From Apostichopus japonicus (Eukaryota; Echinodermata; Holothuroidea; Aspidochirotida; Stichopodidae), in contig NC_092582.1 in the NCBI RefSeq assembly GCF_037975245.1, forward strand, positions 1,262,001-1,326,000: a DNA stretch of 64,000 bases. The letters run 5' to 3'. Position 1 is the first letter of the stretch. Each line of letters opens with the position of its first letter. This document shows, piece by piece, positions 1 to 12,900 of the stretch. A program made the position numbers and the translations under genes. The notes beneath the pieces were generated by a model. That model did no database searches and had not been told where the DNA came from. It saw only the letters and a list, made by a program, of their open reading frames with translations.

Positions 1-192
1 CTTCTTGGACTATGACATATCAAGATTGACATTCTTCCTGGATTCTTCCTTTTATTGTCAGGTCAAAGTTTCCTTAAAGTATGAGAGAAGTTCTGCTAAT
101 GGTCATCTATTGAGGACTTCATCATACTGAAACATTTAGTTACCTAAATTCTTCTTAAATTGTCCCATTGTCTAGGTTTAGAATTTAATTTA

Positions 193-1981
193 GTTTCTTG
201 GTAGTATGCAAGACAGGAAATAAGTCAGTATCATTGTTTGTCAATACTCAAACCAGTTAGTATCGGGATATCATGCAAGACAGGAAATAAGTCAGTGTCA
301 TTGTTTGTCAATACACAAGCCAGTTAGTTTCTTGGGAGCATGCAATTTAGACAGGAAATAAGTCAGTATCATTGTTTGTCAATACCCAACCAGTTAGTAT
401 TGGGATATCATGCAAGACAGGAAATAAGTCAGTATCATTGTTTATCAATACCCAAACCAGTTAGTATTTGGATATCATGCAAGACAGGAAATAAGTCAGT
501 GTCATTGTTTGTCGATACCAAAACCAGTTAGTTTCGGGATATTATGAGAGACAGAGAATAAGTCAGTATCATTGTTTGTCAATACCCAAGCCAGTTAGTT
601 TCGGGATATCATGCAATTAAGACAGGAAATAAGTCAGTATCATTGTTTGTCAATACCCAAACCAGTTAGTTTCGGATATCATGCAAGTTAGTTTGGGGAT
701 ATCATGCAAGACAGGAAATAAGTCAGTATCATTGTTTGTCAATACCCAAGCCAGTTAGTTTCGGGATATCATGCAAGACAGGAAATAAGTCAGTATCATT
801 GTTTGTCAATACCCAAACCAGTTAGTTCCAGATATCATGCAAGTTAGTTTGGGGATATCATGCAAGACAGGAAATAAGCCAGTATCATTGTTTGTCAATA
901 CCCAAGCCAGTTAGTTTCGGGATATCATGCAATTAAGACAGGAAATAAGTCAGTATCATTGTTTGTCAATATCCAAGCCAGTTAGTTTTGAGATATCATA
1001 CAAGACAGGAAGTAAGTCAGTATCATTATTTGTCAATACCCAAGCCAGTTAGTTTGGGGATATCATGCAAGACAGGATATAAGTAAGTATCATTGTTCTT
1101 CAATACCCATACCAGTAAGTTCCGGATATCATGCAAGACGGGAAATAAGTCAGTACTTATCATTGTTTGTCAATACCCAAGCCAGTTAGTTTCGGAATAT
1201 CAAGCCAGTTAGTTTGAGGATATCATGCAAGACAGGAAATAAGTCAGTGTCATTGTTTGTCGATACCAAAACCAGTTAGTTTCGGGATATTATGAGAGAC
1301 AGAGAATAAGTCAGTATCATTGTTTGTCAATACCCAAGCCAGTTAGTTTCGGGATATCATGCAATTAAGACAGGAAATAAGTCAGTATCATTGTTTGTCA
1401 ATACCCAAACCAGTTAGTTTCGGATATCATGCAAGTTAGTTTGGGGATATCATGCAAGACAGGAAATAAGTCAGTATCATTGGTCGTCAGTACCAAAACC
1501 AGTTAGTATTAGGGATATCATGCAAGACAGGAAATAAGTCTTTTTCATTTTTTGTCAATACCCGAACCAGTTAGTATCAGGATATCAAGCAAGACAGGAA
1601 ATAAGTCAGTATCGTTGTTTGTCAATATCAAAACCAGTTAGTATCGGGACATCATGCCAGACAGGAAATAAGTCGGTATCATTGTTTTGTCAATACCCAA
1701 ACCAGTTAGTTTCGGATATCATGCAAGTTAGTTTGGGGATATCATGCAAGACAGGAAATAAGTCAGTATCATTGTTTGTCAATACCCAAACCAGTTAGTT
1801 CGGGATATCATGCAAGACAGGAAATAAGTCAGTATCATTGTTTGTCAATACCCAAACCAGTTCCAGATATCATGCAAGTTAGTTTGGGGATATCATGCAA
1901 GACAGGAAATAAGTCAGTATCATTGTTTGTCAATACCCAAACCAGTTAGTTTCGGGATATCATGCAAGACAGGAAATAAGT
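193..1981. repeat. 67-bp minisatellite, about 25 units
   Basis: The unit begins gacaggaaataagtcagta and continues through a tcattgtttgtcaat block to gatatcatgcaa, 67 bp when complete. Some units carry an extra ~23-bp block containing agtttggggatatcatgcaa, so the array is a mixture of unit lengths. Units diverge by a few percent. No coding constraint is visible; the short open frame at 340-531 is made of repeat units. Confidence 0.95.
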
Positions 1982-4900
1982 TAGAAGTCCTACAATTTGG
2001 GTGTCATACATATAATGGATCATGTTAGCAGTTGAAACTTTGAGTTGATATTTTCTCCACATTTTACTGAAGGAACCTTTAAATATCCAGAGCTTCTTCC
2101 TAAATATAAACCCCAATGACCTCAATTTTAGTTTTCCCAGCTGTACTGTTTGCACAATAAAATAGCTGATATATAGAAAATTCTAGATATCTCAGTACAA
2201 ACATTCCATTCTGCAAGACAACAATTAACCATTAAAGGCCTTCTATTGTACAAAAAATTATCAAAATTAAATCAAGCTCAGATGTAGAATTTAAAAAGAG
2301 AAGCCAACAAATTTTTGTTTATTGACAATACTGATGCTGTTTTTCATTATAAATCTTAAGAAAAAATCCAAATTAGTAACATTTGAATATTTTGGTAATC
2401 ACACCCTTGTTTTGTGTACCCTCTATGGCAACTGAACTTTGTCCTTTAACAGCACTATCATCTCTCTACCATAGGGAAATAAAATTTGTTTTTATAGTCT
2501 AAATCAGAATTTATAATTCTTCCTAAACACACAGTGTAATTCCCTGTCTGTAACCGTGTTTTTTTTTTTTTTTTTACTCTTATAAAGTTCATTGCCTCAG
2601 AATATTGTCCTGTTGCACAGTGTAACCCTCCTGGTGGAATACCAGCAATAATAGGGAATGATTGAAGACTGTTGTGTGGGAAGAACTGTACCATTCAGAT
2701 ATTCAGAGGTCAGATTTGAGTTAATACTTTCACTAGCTAAGAGCTGTTGCCTGGCGATACTCCTTGCATGGATGATATAAATATTTGTCTGCACAAGGGA
2801 ATTTCATTCCCTGAAATTCTTTGTGAGATCTAAAGGCCAGAGGAGACGTTAAAACAAGTCAGTGGGTGGCTTTAGACAGTGAGCTAATCTAATTATCATC
2901 TAAATACTGGACAGACAATTTGACTGTTTCTTTAATATGCATGGTATTATCAGGAACCCTCTCTAGAGCCATTTATGTCATCATTGCATCATAATAATTT
3001 AGTCTGTTTTGAGACATGCCAAGTTGGTTCCAGTCCTATAGCAGATTCAGTGAAGAGTGAAACCTATTTATATCTATGCATGCCTGCTGTATGAAACATA
3101 CAATCTGTGGGCTGCTTTTTATCCAACACTATATATCACCATTTCATGCAGTCAGTGTTGACGTTTTGTTCCTGAGTTGATTATGAACAGTTAGTGTCCT
3201 GTACAGTGTGTACATGTGTTAGTACAGGGCTTATGTGTTTTCTGGGAGTGTTGGTGTTCACTGCCACAATTTATTATTTGTGTTTGATGGAAACAAGCTT
3301 CAATTTGTGCAGTGGAGCCTGGAATCCCTGTGGATGAGACTGAGTTATTAACTGTGCATGTGTGTACAACACGGTGAATATTGTGTACAGTGCTGGCAGT
3401 AACTCTGTAAAACCAGACTATCGTTATTTCAGCGAGCTAGCAGGCAGACCATTCTTACCTACACAGGACATTGTACAGGGACAAATTCATCACTGATAAT
3501 TAATCTGCTGTTGGAGTAATTGGATTACATCGTCAATTGTTTTATCAATTGTTTATCATGATTGAATGGTGTAAAAGTGCTTTTGATTACAAGGTAGGTT
3601 CCTTTTAAGAGCCTTGTTGTTTACATCCATGGTTGTTTGTTGACTTTAATGCGTGTGTGTGTGTTTAGCTGATCATTGTTAACTGTATGGTATTAATTAC
3701 AGGCCTTGTTATAAAGATCAAAATTAATGGCAATGTTCCCATTGGAAGGAACCAAAAGATGTTATGTAGGTAATGGAAGGATTGAGTGTGGCTTGGAAAG
3801 AGGATTTAATTTGTCAATTGAATGGGGAATGGGGGGGGGGGGGGCTTGCAGTAGGGTAGAGAGATATGGAAGAAGAACAATATTTTCATGTAATTTCATA
3901 AATTGCTAAGGTTTGCAGTCCAGAATGGAATGCCATTGGTCATCATATATCTAGTAACCATTTCTCACAGTATTAGTACGAGTAGACCTATACATAAAGG
4001 CTGTAATAACGCTATATTAAAGGTGCAATAATTATATATTCTTAATCTTGCCGTACCTGCAGCTATTGTGAAGCACTGCTGATCCTTCCGGTGCATATAT
4101 ATATAACCCATCCCTACATTAGGATCACACGATACTGAATTCCATAAAAGCTCAATCTTAGCTTAGTGCCTCAGTGAACTTGAAGCAAATTCATATGTAA
4201 AGCAGATGTTTTCCCAAATGTGTAACATGGTTAGTAATACTTAAGCATGAACTATAGAATTTGGAAATTATTTAATTTGAGGAGCAGAATATTTATGTAA
4301 GTAGGCTTCTTGTGCATTCCTTTGTGAAAGAAAACAAGGAAAAAACATCTGAAGCATTATCGCCATGCATATGCATGCCAGAATGATTCCAACTTGATAG
4401 TTTGCAATCTTTTCTATATAATAGGAAAGGCCTGATTACGTAAAAGATTGCAGAATTTTACAACGATAAATTTTCCAAATATTTTGAATTTCTCTAAAGT
4501 TGTCCTATTTTTTAGCAAATTCGTTCAAGTATCTCTATGATAATTGTCTTCAGAGTCACTGCCTAACGAGCTTTCAGAGTTACATACAGTAGTACAGTTA
4601 TAGTTTTAACACAGTAACTACTAGTTGTGGGAAATAGATAATACCACAGACATGGATTATCCCAAAGAGGAAGTGGCTGTTTGTCCTCAAATGATATTTC
4701 CTGCCAAAATCCTTGAAGAGGGTTTCTCTTTGTTTTCATACCAACTTATTAAGGTCATTTCAGGTCATTCTCACAGGATCTGACTAATTTGAACAGTTTG
4801 TAAGACAAGTAACTAGTTAAAGTGTTTAACCACTGAGGGATGGTTTCCAGATTTGAAAAGATTATTTTACTTTCAGTAGGATTATATTTATAATCTTGCT

Positions 4901-5574
4901 TAAAAGTAAAAAACAAAAAATCTGTTCGAATCTGTATCCAAGTATGACAAACATTGTTGTCATCCTTCACTCTACATGTATACATGTTTGGAGGAACACT
5001 TTTATAAGAATAACTAACTTCAGGATGAGAAATGTTCACTCGTTTTTCTCTTTAATTAGTAAAATGGAACTTATGGAAGTTAACTTAAAAAGTAATCTCT
5101 TAAATTGTTTTGTTTCTGTTTCAATTGTCACCATCTCTCAGCATGGCCCTGACATTACTTGTCAAATGTTATTTGTGCTCCAGTAGTAAACGTTCATCTT
5201 ACCTGGAGTGATGTTTTGTCATAACAATGAGTAATCATCTCCCTATAATCATAGTCTGAGTAATTCTGCTCGTTAAATTTGACGAGAGACAGAGAGAAGA
5301 CAGATTACCTGAGGCTCACCTCCTTCCCTGAAGGTTTAAGCTAGTCGACTAATTGCTTAGCTCCTAGCAGGTATGACAAGCTGGGTTTAACAGAACAAGG
5401 TGAAGATGGGTTTATCCAGTTTGCAGTAACAATTTGCAAAGTATCGGAAGGTTGTTTTCATTTTGAATAATATATTGGATATGTGGAACAATTTATAAAT
5501 TATAGCCATGTTAACCTATTATATTGCTATACTACTGACAAATATGTATCATTGAGAAAAATATATTGATATAC

Positions 5575-5685
5575 AAACTATATACGTAGCATAACAAGCT
5601 ATATAGCATCTATATATAACAAACTGTATATAGCATCTATATATAACAAACTGTAGCATTTATATATAACAAACTATGTATGCCA
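5575..5685. repeat. Short AT-rich tandem repeat
   Basis: Three to four imperfect copies of a unit containing catctatatataacaaact, about 25-35 bp each. No other feature is seen here. Confidence 0.7.
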
Positions 5686-7595
5686 ATTAATGGTGATTAG
5701 GTTTGTGTCTCCTTAAACTAGATGATCATGAACTAGGAAACCAGATTTGCTTAAAGCCTCTTAATGTCAAGATTAACTTGTTCATCTTCATCAAATGGAT
5801 TATCTCAAAATCTTTGCTTTTGTAAATCATGATACATGCGTATTCATGCTAAATTTATAATAACTATTTCAAGTTGTGAGATGTAATTAATATCTCAATC
5901 TCTCTTGTTGCCGTTGCTAATTCATGTCAAGATATTTGAGATAAAATTTTAGGAGGACATCTCCATTGATTAATCAATTACAAGATTTCATAGGTAGATC
6001 AATACATAGTATTCACAGGTTAAGTTGCCTGTTAGTTATAATATGGTAAAATTCTGACATTGCAATGATGAAGGCTCAAAGTCTCACTCACTGTTTCGTC
6101 AAGTAATAAGAATCCCATCATGTGTCATTGAGCAGTGCGTAGGAACACATATCTACTGTATATAAATTAACCAACCATGCATGGCTATGATTAGGTTGAC
6201 TGCACTGGCTAAAGTAAGTAAGAAAACATATAGCAAGACACAGCAATGGCTAATGATAGCAACTAACAGTAAGGTGTGAAGAACGTATAATGAATCTGCA
6301 ATCAGAAACAGCTTAAATAATACTGTGTAGTCTGTGTCATATGAAATGAAATCTAGAGCCTTTTGAGACAATTACAATATAAATGGTACAAAACTACAGG
6401 AAATTGTGGATCCTCATGGATCTTGCTAACATTTTCATTCAACTAAACTAGGCCTATTGTACTCATGAGAATGTAGAAGTATTTTTATAGTAAATCTTGT
6501 ATCCTCTGGAATAATGACATGTCCACAATCTCTCATCAATCCTGATGATGATCCTTAGACCGTAGCAAAACTGTTGTATCCTAGCCTATCCGTTTTCAAG
6601 TGGTAGGCCAAATGATTACAACATTAGGCCTACTATAACTTACAACAAACCTGTTCATAAGGAACAATAAGCAAATTATCCCTTATACTTATCAACAATG
6701 TTTCACAGTAACTTGTAGCCTTCTGTCACTTGTCAATGAAAGTCAATTGATGTGACCAACATTTCTAAGCCATTACAATGTTCTTAACCTAGCGTTAATC
6801 AGTTTTGGGTGAACATGTTTACAAATTTTCACTGTATCTTACAACTAATATTACTGTCCTAACATTGTCACTTGTTGTCTAGTCTACACATGACGTACTG
6901 AACGTTTTAACCTTTGACTGTCACGCACAGTAAACTTGTTAGCTTATGCATAAATTATGTATCCACACATGCATTATTACTAGACCAAAGTCGCCATTTT
7001 TTTTCACCTTGACAAATTAAAATCAAACAGCATGGAGGTAAGAGAAACCAGCACAAATCCTGCTCTTTGATTGGTTGTCGGATTGCCTGTTATTGTTACA
7101 AGAAGCTTTTTCCACCCAAATTTTCAACGGATATTTTTCATAAATTTTGGGGTGTAGAATGGACCGTTATTCCCCAAAATGTAGGGTCTTGGCGGTTTGT
7201 TCACCATAAACAGGCAGCCTAACAATTTATTCCTTAATTATTTAAAAATTGTGTGTCATGTTACTGTACTGATCCAGTGTCAAATGACACAACAGGTATT
7301 CTTATACGTAGCAATGAAGTGTTGTGAGGTCTTAGCTAAAACCTAATATTAGTGGTACAGCAAATTATTATGATTATGAACATACAGCCAGCTATCAATA
7401 TAGTGTACTACAGTACATCATCAGTTAACTACTGTATCTTTTTATTGGTTTAAAAACAAGTTCAAAATCAGAATTTTTACCAAAGATTTCATGCACTTAA
7501 ATGGACTGCATCTGGACTATTAACAACAAATTTATTATCTTGAAAAGCCTAAGAGTCTCTTCTGTACCCCTCTAATGCTTTTAAACGATCTCTCT

Positions 7596-7705
7596 GTCCC
7601 CTTCTCCCTTCTCCCTTCTCCCTTCTCCCTTCTCCCTTCTCCCTTCTCCCTTCTCCCTTCCCCCTTCTCCCTTCCCCTTCTCTCCCCCTTCTCTCCACCT
7701 TCTCT
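7596..7705. repeat. Polypyrimidine microsatellite (cccttct)n
   Basis: About ten copies of cccttct, grading into ctcccc and cttcccc blocks. The opposite strand is pure purine. Open frames on both strands here are low-complexity artefacts. Confidence 0.95.
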
Positions 7706-8083
7706 TCCCCTTCCCCCTGAATTAGGACTCCCAGTTGATCTCCCTCAGTCTTTCTCCCTGTATTGTATGTTCCAGAGTAACTGTATACAGTTTTCAATAC
7801 TCAAAATTCTTACATGTTTTTGTACAAATCCATCCTCTGTCTGTTCAGTGTGACAAATTTGTTCAAGTTTATAAACATTTACATGTGCATCACCTTTTAA
7901 GTCATATACTTTAATAACACATCATGAAGTCTTGAACATATCTTAGGTGTCCAGGGTAAGGATAAATGAAGAGGTGTTTCTCATACTTACTGTAGTCTTC
8001 AATCTGTCTGAGATCATGTCTATAGTTAGACACATTTTTTCATGTATGAGTCATCATCACCCTGTATGATTTATTTCTATTTA

Positions 8084-8262
8084 GAGAGCATCATGTACAG
8101 TATGTGAACACAGGTCTTTAGTGTTGTTTCACATTAAATATTGTGAATCAAACTGCACAAGTATGTGGGAACGTTCTATATATTTATTGAGAGAGCATCA
8201 TGTATGTGAACACAGGTCTTTAGTGTTGTTTCACATTAAATATTGTGAATCAAACCACACAA
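8084..8262. repeat. Direct duplication of a ~75-bp block
   Basis: Two near-identical copies (8084-8162 and 8189-8262) share gtgaacacaggtctttagtg and the following ttgtttcacattaaatattg stretch. The left copy has a 5-bp insertion. Confidence 0.85.
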
Positions 8263-8697
8263 ATGTGTGGGAAAGTTCTATTTCAGCACAATGATAGTAG
8301 ATCTGTTATTGAATCTAAAGCTGTGTTTGTAACATTTTGAAGCATTTTGCAACAACAGGTTGGGGAACCTTCTGCTTTACAGTTCATTCATGTCATACTG
8401 TAATGCAATGTGGGCAGTATGAATATATCCTGTTTAGTTATTCCCTATGTGGTTGTAATAGAAAATACTAAAGGAAATGTTTAGGTACCTTATATTTCCT
8501 TCAATGGTCATGTTTATTACCAACACTTCCAGACTGTGGCTTCTTTAATGTTTTTACTGTAGGTTGAGATGATAACATTTCTTAATTATTCATGATAGAT
8601 AGCCCGATATCTGCCTTGAAGGACAGGAACATTCAATTTAAGTCAAATTACATGTTGTTGCAATTAAGTCTGGAGCTGTTATAAAGCTATATTATTA

Positions 8698-8746
8698 ATG
8701 TATACAAGTACAGTACAATATGTACTGTACAGTACATACTTGTACT
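8698..8746. repeat. Imperfect hairpin of gtac motifs
   Basis: Self-complementary sequence built from acaagtacagtac on the left and gtactgtac/acttgtac on the right. It could fold into a cruciform. No function is evident. Confidence 0.5.
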
Positions 8747-9451
8747 ACAAAGACTGTTAAATGTTTACTATATTATATTTTACATATTTATGCAGTATCA
8801 ACACTTTGATATTCTGCTACAAAACAATATCAACAACAGTTGGTTTGCAGAAAGAAAATATAAATCCCAAAGTTTTTAATTTTTTACAAAAGTTCTAAAT
8901 TCTGCAGAAAGGCATAATTTTAATTTTAGGTACAAATCTACATTTGATATTTATTCGTGAATGGTTCTCATAAAGTTTGTTACAACACTTCTTTTCTTCA
9001 TTCTTCCATATTGTGCATGTTTATGTATAAGTTTATGTTTTAACAGACAGAGCCAAATATTACATGCAATTGCATGCATCATACCATTTGTTCACCCTTG
9101 TTTAATAAGTGTCCATCAGTATTGCTCTCATTTTTACAAATTTGCTCCAAACAAACAAAAAACAATGCTCAAATTGCCACAGAATTATAAAGTCACCTCC
9201 AGAACAGTTCCCCTCCTTTGATTGTCAACTTTAACAGTGATTTGGAACTGTATATCATGGAGGATCACTGTACAGTATACAAGAGAGTATGTTTGATAAA
9301 ATAAAAAAGTTCTTTGCAGGCTAAAATTTGGAGCCAGTTTTAATAACCTATTGAAATAAAACCCTGTGCAGTTATAATTGTTGATGTAAGGGTTTGATGT
9401 CATTGTACTTTGTAACTCTGCAAAATAGAGGAACAAACTCACTTATAATAT

Positions 9452-9510
9452 CAATCAGAGATTAATTGATAAATCAGAGATTAATTGATAAATCAGAGAT
9501 TAATTGATAT
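9452..9510. repeat. Three-copy tandem repeat
   Basis: Three consecutive copies of a unit containing atcagagattaattgat, spaced about 20 bp apart. It lies 330 bp upstream of EVI5 exon a. Confidence 0.85.
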
Positions 9511-9840
9511 TGTTTGTGATCATCAGTATTTGCTTGTTCAATGGATCATCCCAGCATCTTCTTTTTCTGATTCACCAGTGTTGAGCATAATTTATCCAAA
9601 TTTTGGAATATCTCCAAGTCTAGCCAGCAATATTGTCCATCAATCAGATTCCTTCAATATTGTTCACTTTGCAGAAATCTTCTGCGCAATTAACATGTCA
9701 AAATACAGCAAGCAGCAAAGGCTAGACAGCTGACTATGTAATGCCATGTATATATATCAAATATCTCTCAAGTTGTTAAAGACATTCGTCGGTGGCATTA
9801 ATATTTTCTGATATTGTTAAATTTTTATATTATCTGGCAG

Positions 9841-9993
9841 GCAAAGAGTGGCTCGAATAGCACTGTTTTAGACCGAGAAGCCGAAGCAATCATCGTAGCA
9901 TTACAAGAGGAGCTCATCGCTGTGAGGTTACGAGAGGCGGAGACCACGGAGAGTCTAAAGGAGCTAACAGATAAAATACAAGACCTGGAGGAG
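9841..9993 (+). CDS. EVI5: EVI5 coiled-coil exon a (51 codons)
   Basis: The acceptor is a pyrimidine-rich tract ending ctggcag at 9840 and the donor is gag|gtgaca after 9993. The exon encodes AKSGSNSTVLDREAEAIIVA followed by a LQEELIAVRLREAE core and ends DLEE. The core is the EVI5 LREAE repeat. It closely resembles the next exon, so the two may be an ancient exon duplication. Confidence 0.85.
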
Positions 9994-12900
9994 GTGACAT
10001 TGCAAATCTTTATTGTCATTTACCAAAGTAGCTATGAATATACAAGGTTTTCATCCAAGTTCAAATAATTTGTGTTCATATTTTAATGTGAAGATGAACT
10101 GTACATACAGCGGTGAAACAAACAATTTATTTACTTCCAGAGGTTTTGCCAACATCAGAAATGTTTTGGGCAATTTGTAAGGGGAACAGAAATTTTGAAG
10201 GCCAAGCAAGGCACCAGCTTTAAATGTTGCGAATTGATAACGTGAAAACTATCCAATAGTTTTATAATACTACCAAGTCTAAGTCCACTATGACTCAGTA
10301 TATAAGAATACCTCAAAACTACATTTACATTAAAAGTTGATGAACAATTATCAACAACAAAAATTTAAATAGTGAATGTTGCCAACTGTTAGAAGTTTAA
10401 AGGTAAAACCACAGTTGCTGGATGCAAGATGTAACTTTTTGGCCTGTAGATGTGTAAAATGGTTTACAATAAAATATTTCACTATTGTAATATATAAATG
10501 TGTTGTTTGTGCCATGCTGAAATAACCAGGGTGGGAATTTTACGGTACGCCGGTACGCTAGCGTACTGGAATGAAAATATGGCTTACCAAAATAAGAAAA
10601 TCAAATGGGCCTAGTACTACACACCCTTGTAATGAGCGTACCAAAAATTCTGACCGTAAGTGACTGCATCGGACTGTAGTAGGCTTATCTGCAATCTGCT
10701 TCTAAGTTACGGAGGATTAATTTGTCGCGCAGCTAGCAAAAAGCTAGCACCAACGAGCAGGCCGCACACAGCTGGCTGCTAGCTCAGCGATCGTGCCTGG
10801 ACTGTCACATACCTACGACTAACTGTGTATGCATCGCAAATTATTCCAACTTCAATTGCCAAATTTGCCGTAGCAACAATGTGCATCTGCATCACCCTCT
10901 ATGTGGCTCTGACTGGATACTAGATCACAGGATGTGCTGGTATGGTTGTACTTGCCTTCATTTGATTGGTCGCATATTGTATTATAAACAACACGACTTG
11001 ATATTTGTTCATTTTTCAGGTCATTGTGCTGTGCTTACCGATTCATGAATTGTGCTTACCAACTGAGAACTCTTGGCTCATGTTGGTAAGCACATTTCAT
11101 CAAGAAATGAGAATATGCTTACCAACTTTTTTTGCCAAATTCCCACCCTGGAAATAACCAGAACTTTTTGGGTATAAATTGAGAATTTTTCAAATGATTC
11201 TTCCCTCTAGGCAAACAGAAGGGCCAAGGACGATCCGAATCACTCGGTGGCCGCCATGCAGGATGAGCTGATAGCTGTCAAACTCCGAGAGGCGGAGGCA
11301 AATTCTGCTCTCAAGGAACTGAAGCAGAAGGTTAATGACTTGGAGGGACAATGGCAGGTTGGTGAATATTAATATTGCCTCTTAGTTTGGTAGCATTGTC
11401 TGTCTTAAAAATAATTGCTTGCTGCCTCTAAAGAAGGTTATTTGCATGTGTAAGACATTAGTGTTTCTCTTCAAAGATCCTTGAATTTCAGAGACCCTTA
11501 TGACTATAGTCCTTATTTATCTAACTGTGTTGTTATCCAATCCTTTGTGGTCACTAATTTTGACATAAAGTGTATATATGGTCTGCTTCATTACACTTCT
11601 TAATTGTTGTTAGTCCAGTATCTTATTTCCCAGGCAAGTTTGTCATCCCAAGTAGGGAAATCAGTGCATAATTGAAAGCTGGGCCTTTTCCCAGCACTAA
11701 AGGCAGTCAAAGTTGAGTTATGATTGATAACAGAAACAGGTTCTCTTTTCACTAAAGCTGGTGAGTCACACTGTTGACAGTAAAACCTTCAAAACTCACA
11801 GCAGTATTACTTGTGTGACACATCGCTGTAGTTCTGTAAGGTCTAAAACCTTCAGTCACAGCAATATTACTTGTGTGACACATTGCTGTAGTTCTGTAAG
11901 GTCTAAAACATTCACTCACAGCAGTATTACTTGTGTGACACATTGCTGTAGTTCTGTAAGGTCTAAAACCTTCAGTCACAACAGTATTACTTGTGTGACA
12001 CATTGCTGTAGTTCTGTAAGGTCTAAAACATTCACTCACAGCAGTATTACTTGTGAGACACATTGCTGTAGTTCTGTAAAGTCTAAAACATTCACTCACA
12101 GCAGTATTACTTGTGAGACACATTGCTGTAGTTCTGTAAGGTCTAAAACCTTCAGTCACAACAGTATTACTTGTGTGACACATTGCTGTAGTTCTGTAAG
12201 GTCTAAAACATTCACTCACAGCAGTATTACTTGTGAGACACATTGCTGTAGTTCTGTAAGGTCTTTCTTATTTTGTGTGAACAGAGAGAATTAGATATAA
12301 TTCATCTTTCATTCTACTTTTTAAAGCAGTGTCTGGTAGAACAAACTGTTGATGCTTCTCAATACTACAATCTCACTTCATTGCAGTTCATTAGCTGAAC
12401 CCATCAAGTTTCATCTCACAAAATGAAGAAAAAAGACAGAAAATATTTTTTATAAATCTGATTTGCATTTGGTATGTGAATTTACTAATTTATGCAAAAA
12501 TTATATCAGAGCAGCAAATATCCTGAATCCAATACAATCATCATACAGTAGAATTAAGATGTATTTGAAATAAACATCTTGAAAGAGTTAGTTTGATCAA
12601 TCACATCTGTTACTTTGTGATAGGTTTAATTAAAATTATGACAATTGGCAAATGCAACTCCTGATTAAATGTCTTCCAGTGACATTGCTTAGGACATCAT
12701 TCAGTATTCAAAGATCTAATCTAGTGCTCAATCAACAGGGATGTCTTTACCTCACCCGCCTTTCTAGTGAGATTATTCTAAGGACTTACATCAAATTTTG
12801 AAGTTTTAGTGTCCCATTGAAACTTAAAACACATAGCAACAACCTACTGTGTTATCTGGACTGAACTGTATACAGTTTCACTTAATTTGCATGAAACTTT

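Larger units (their letters stand above)
1..9840 (+). other. EVI5 intron upstream of the first visible coiled-coil exon
   Basis: The first visible coding exon begins in the middle of the protein, so this stretch is most simply the 3' part of a large EVI5 intron. It holds the 67-bp minisatellite (193-1981), small A/T-rich repeats, a polypyrimidine tract (7596-7700) and a duplicated ~75-bp block near 8084-8262. I see no exon with plausible splice sites and protein similarity. Confidence 0.55.

Noticed and set aside
7549-7853. Open frames through the polypyrimidine tract
   Set aside because: Low-complexity PSPFSLL / GEGRREK repeats; no conserved sequence.
11752-12294. Long open frames on both strands (163 and 177 codons)
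   Set aside because: They are translations of the 60-bp minisatellite; a unit length divisible by 3 keeps frames open. No start context, splice sites or family similarity.
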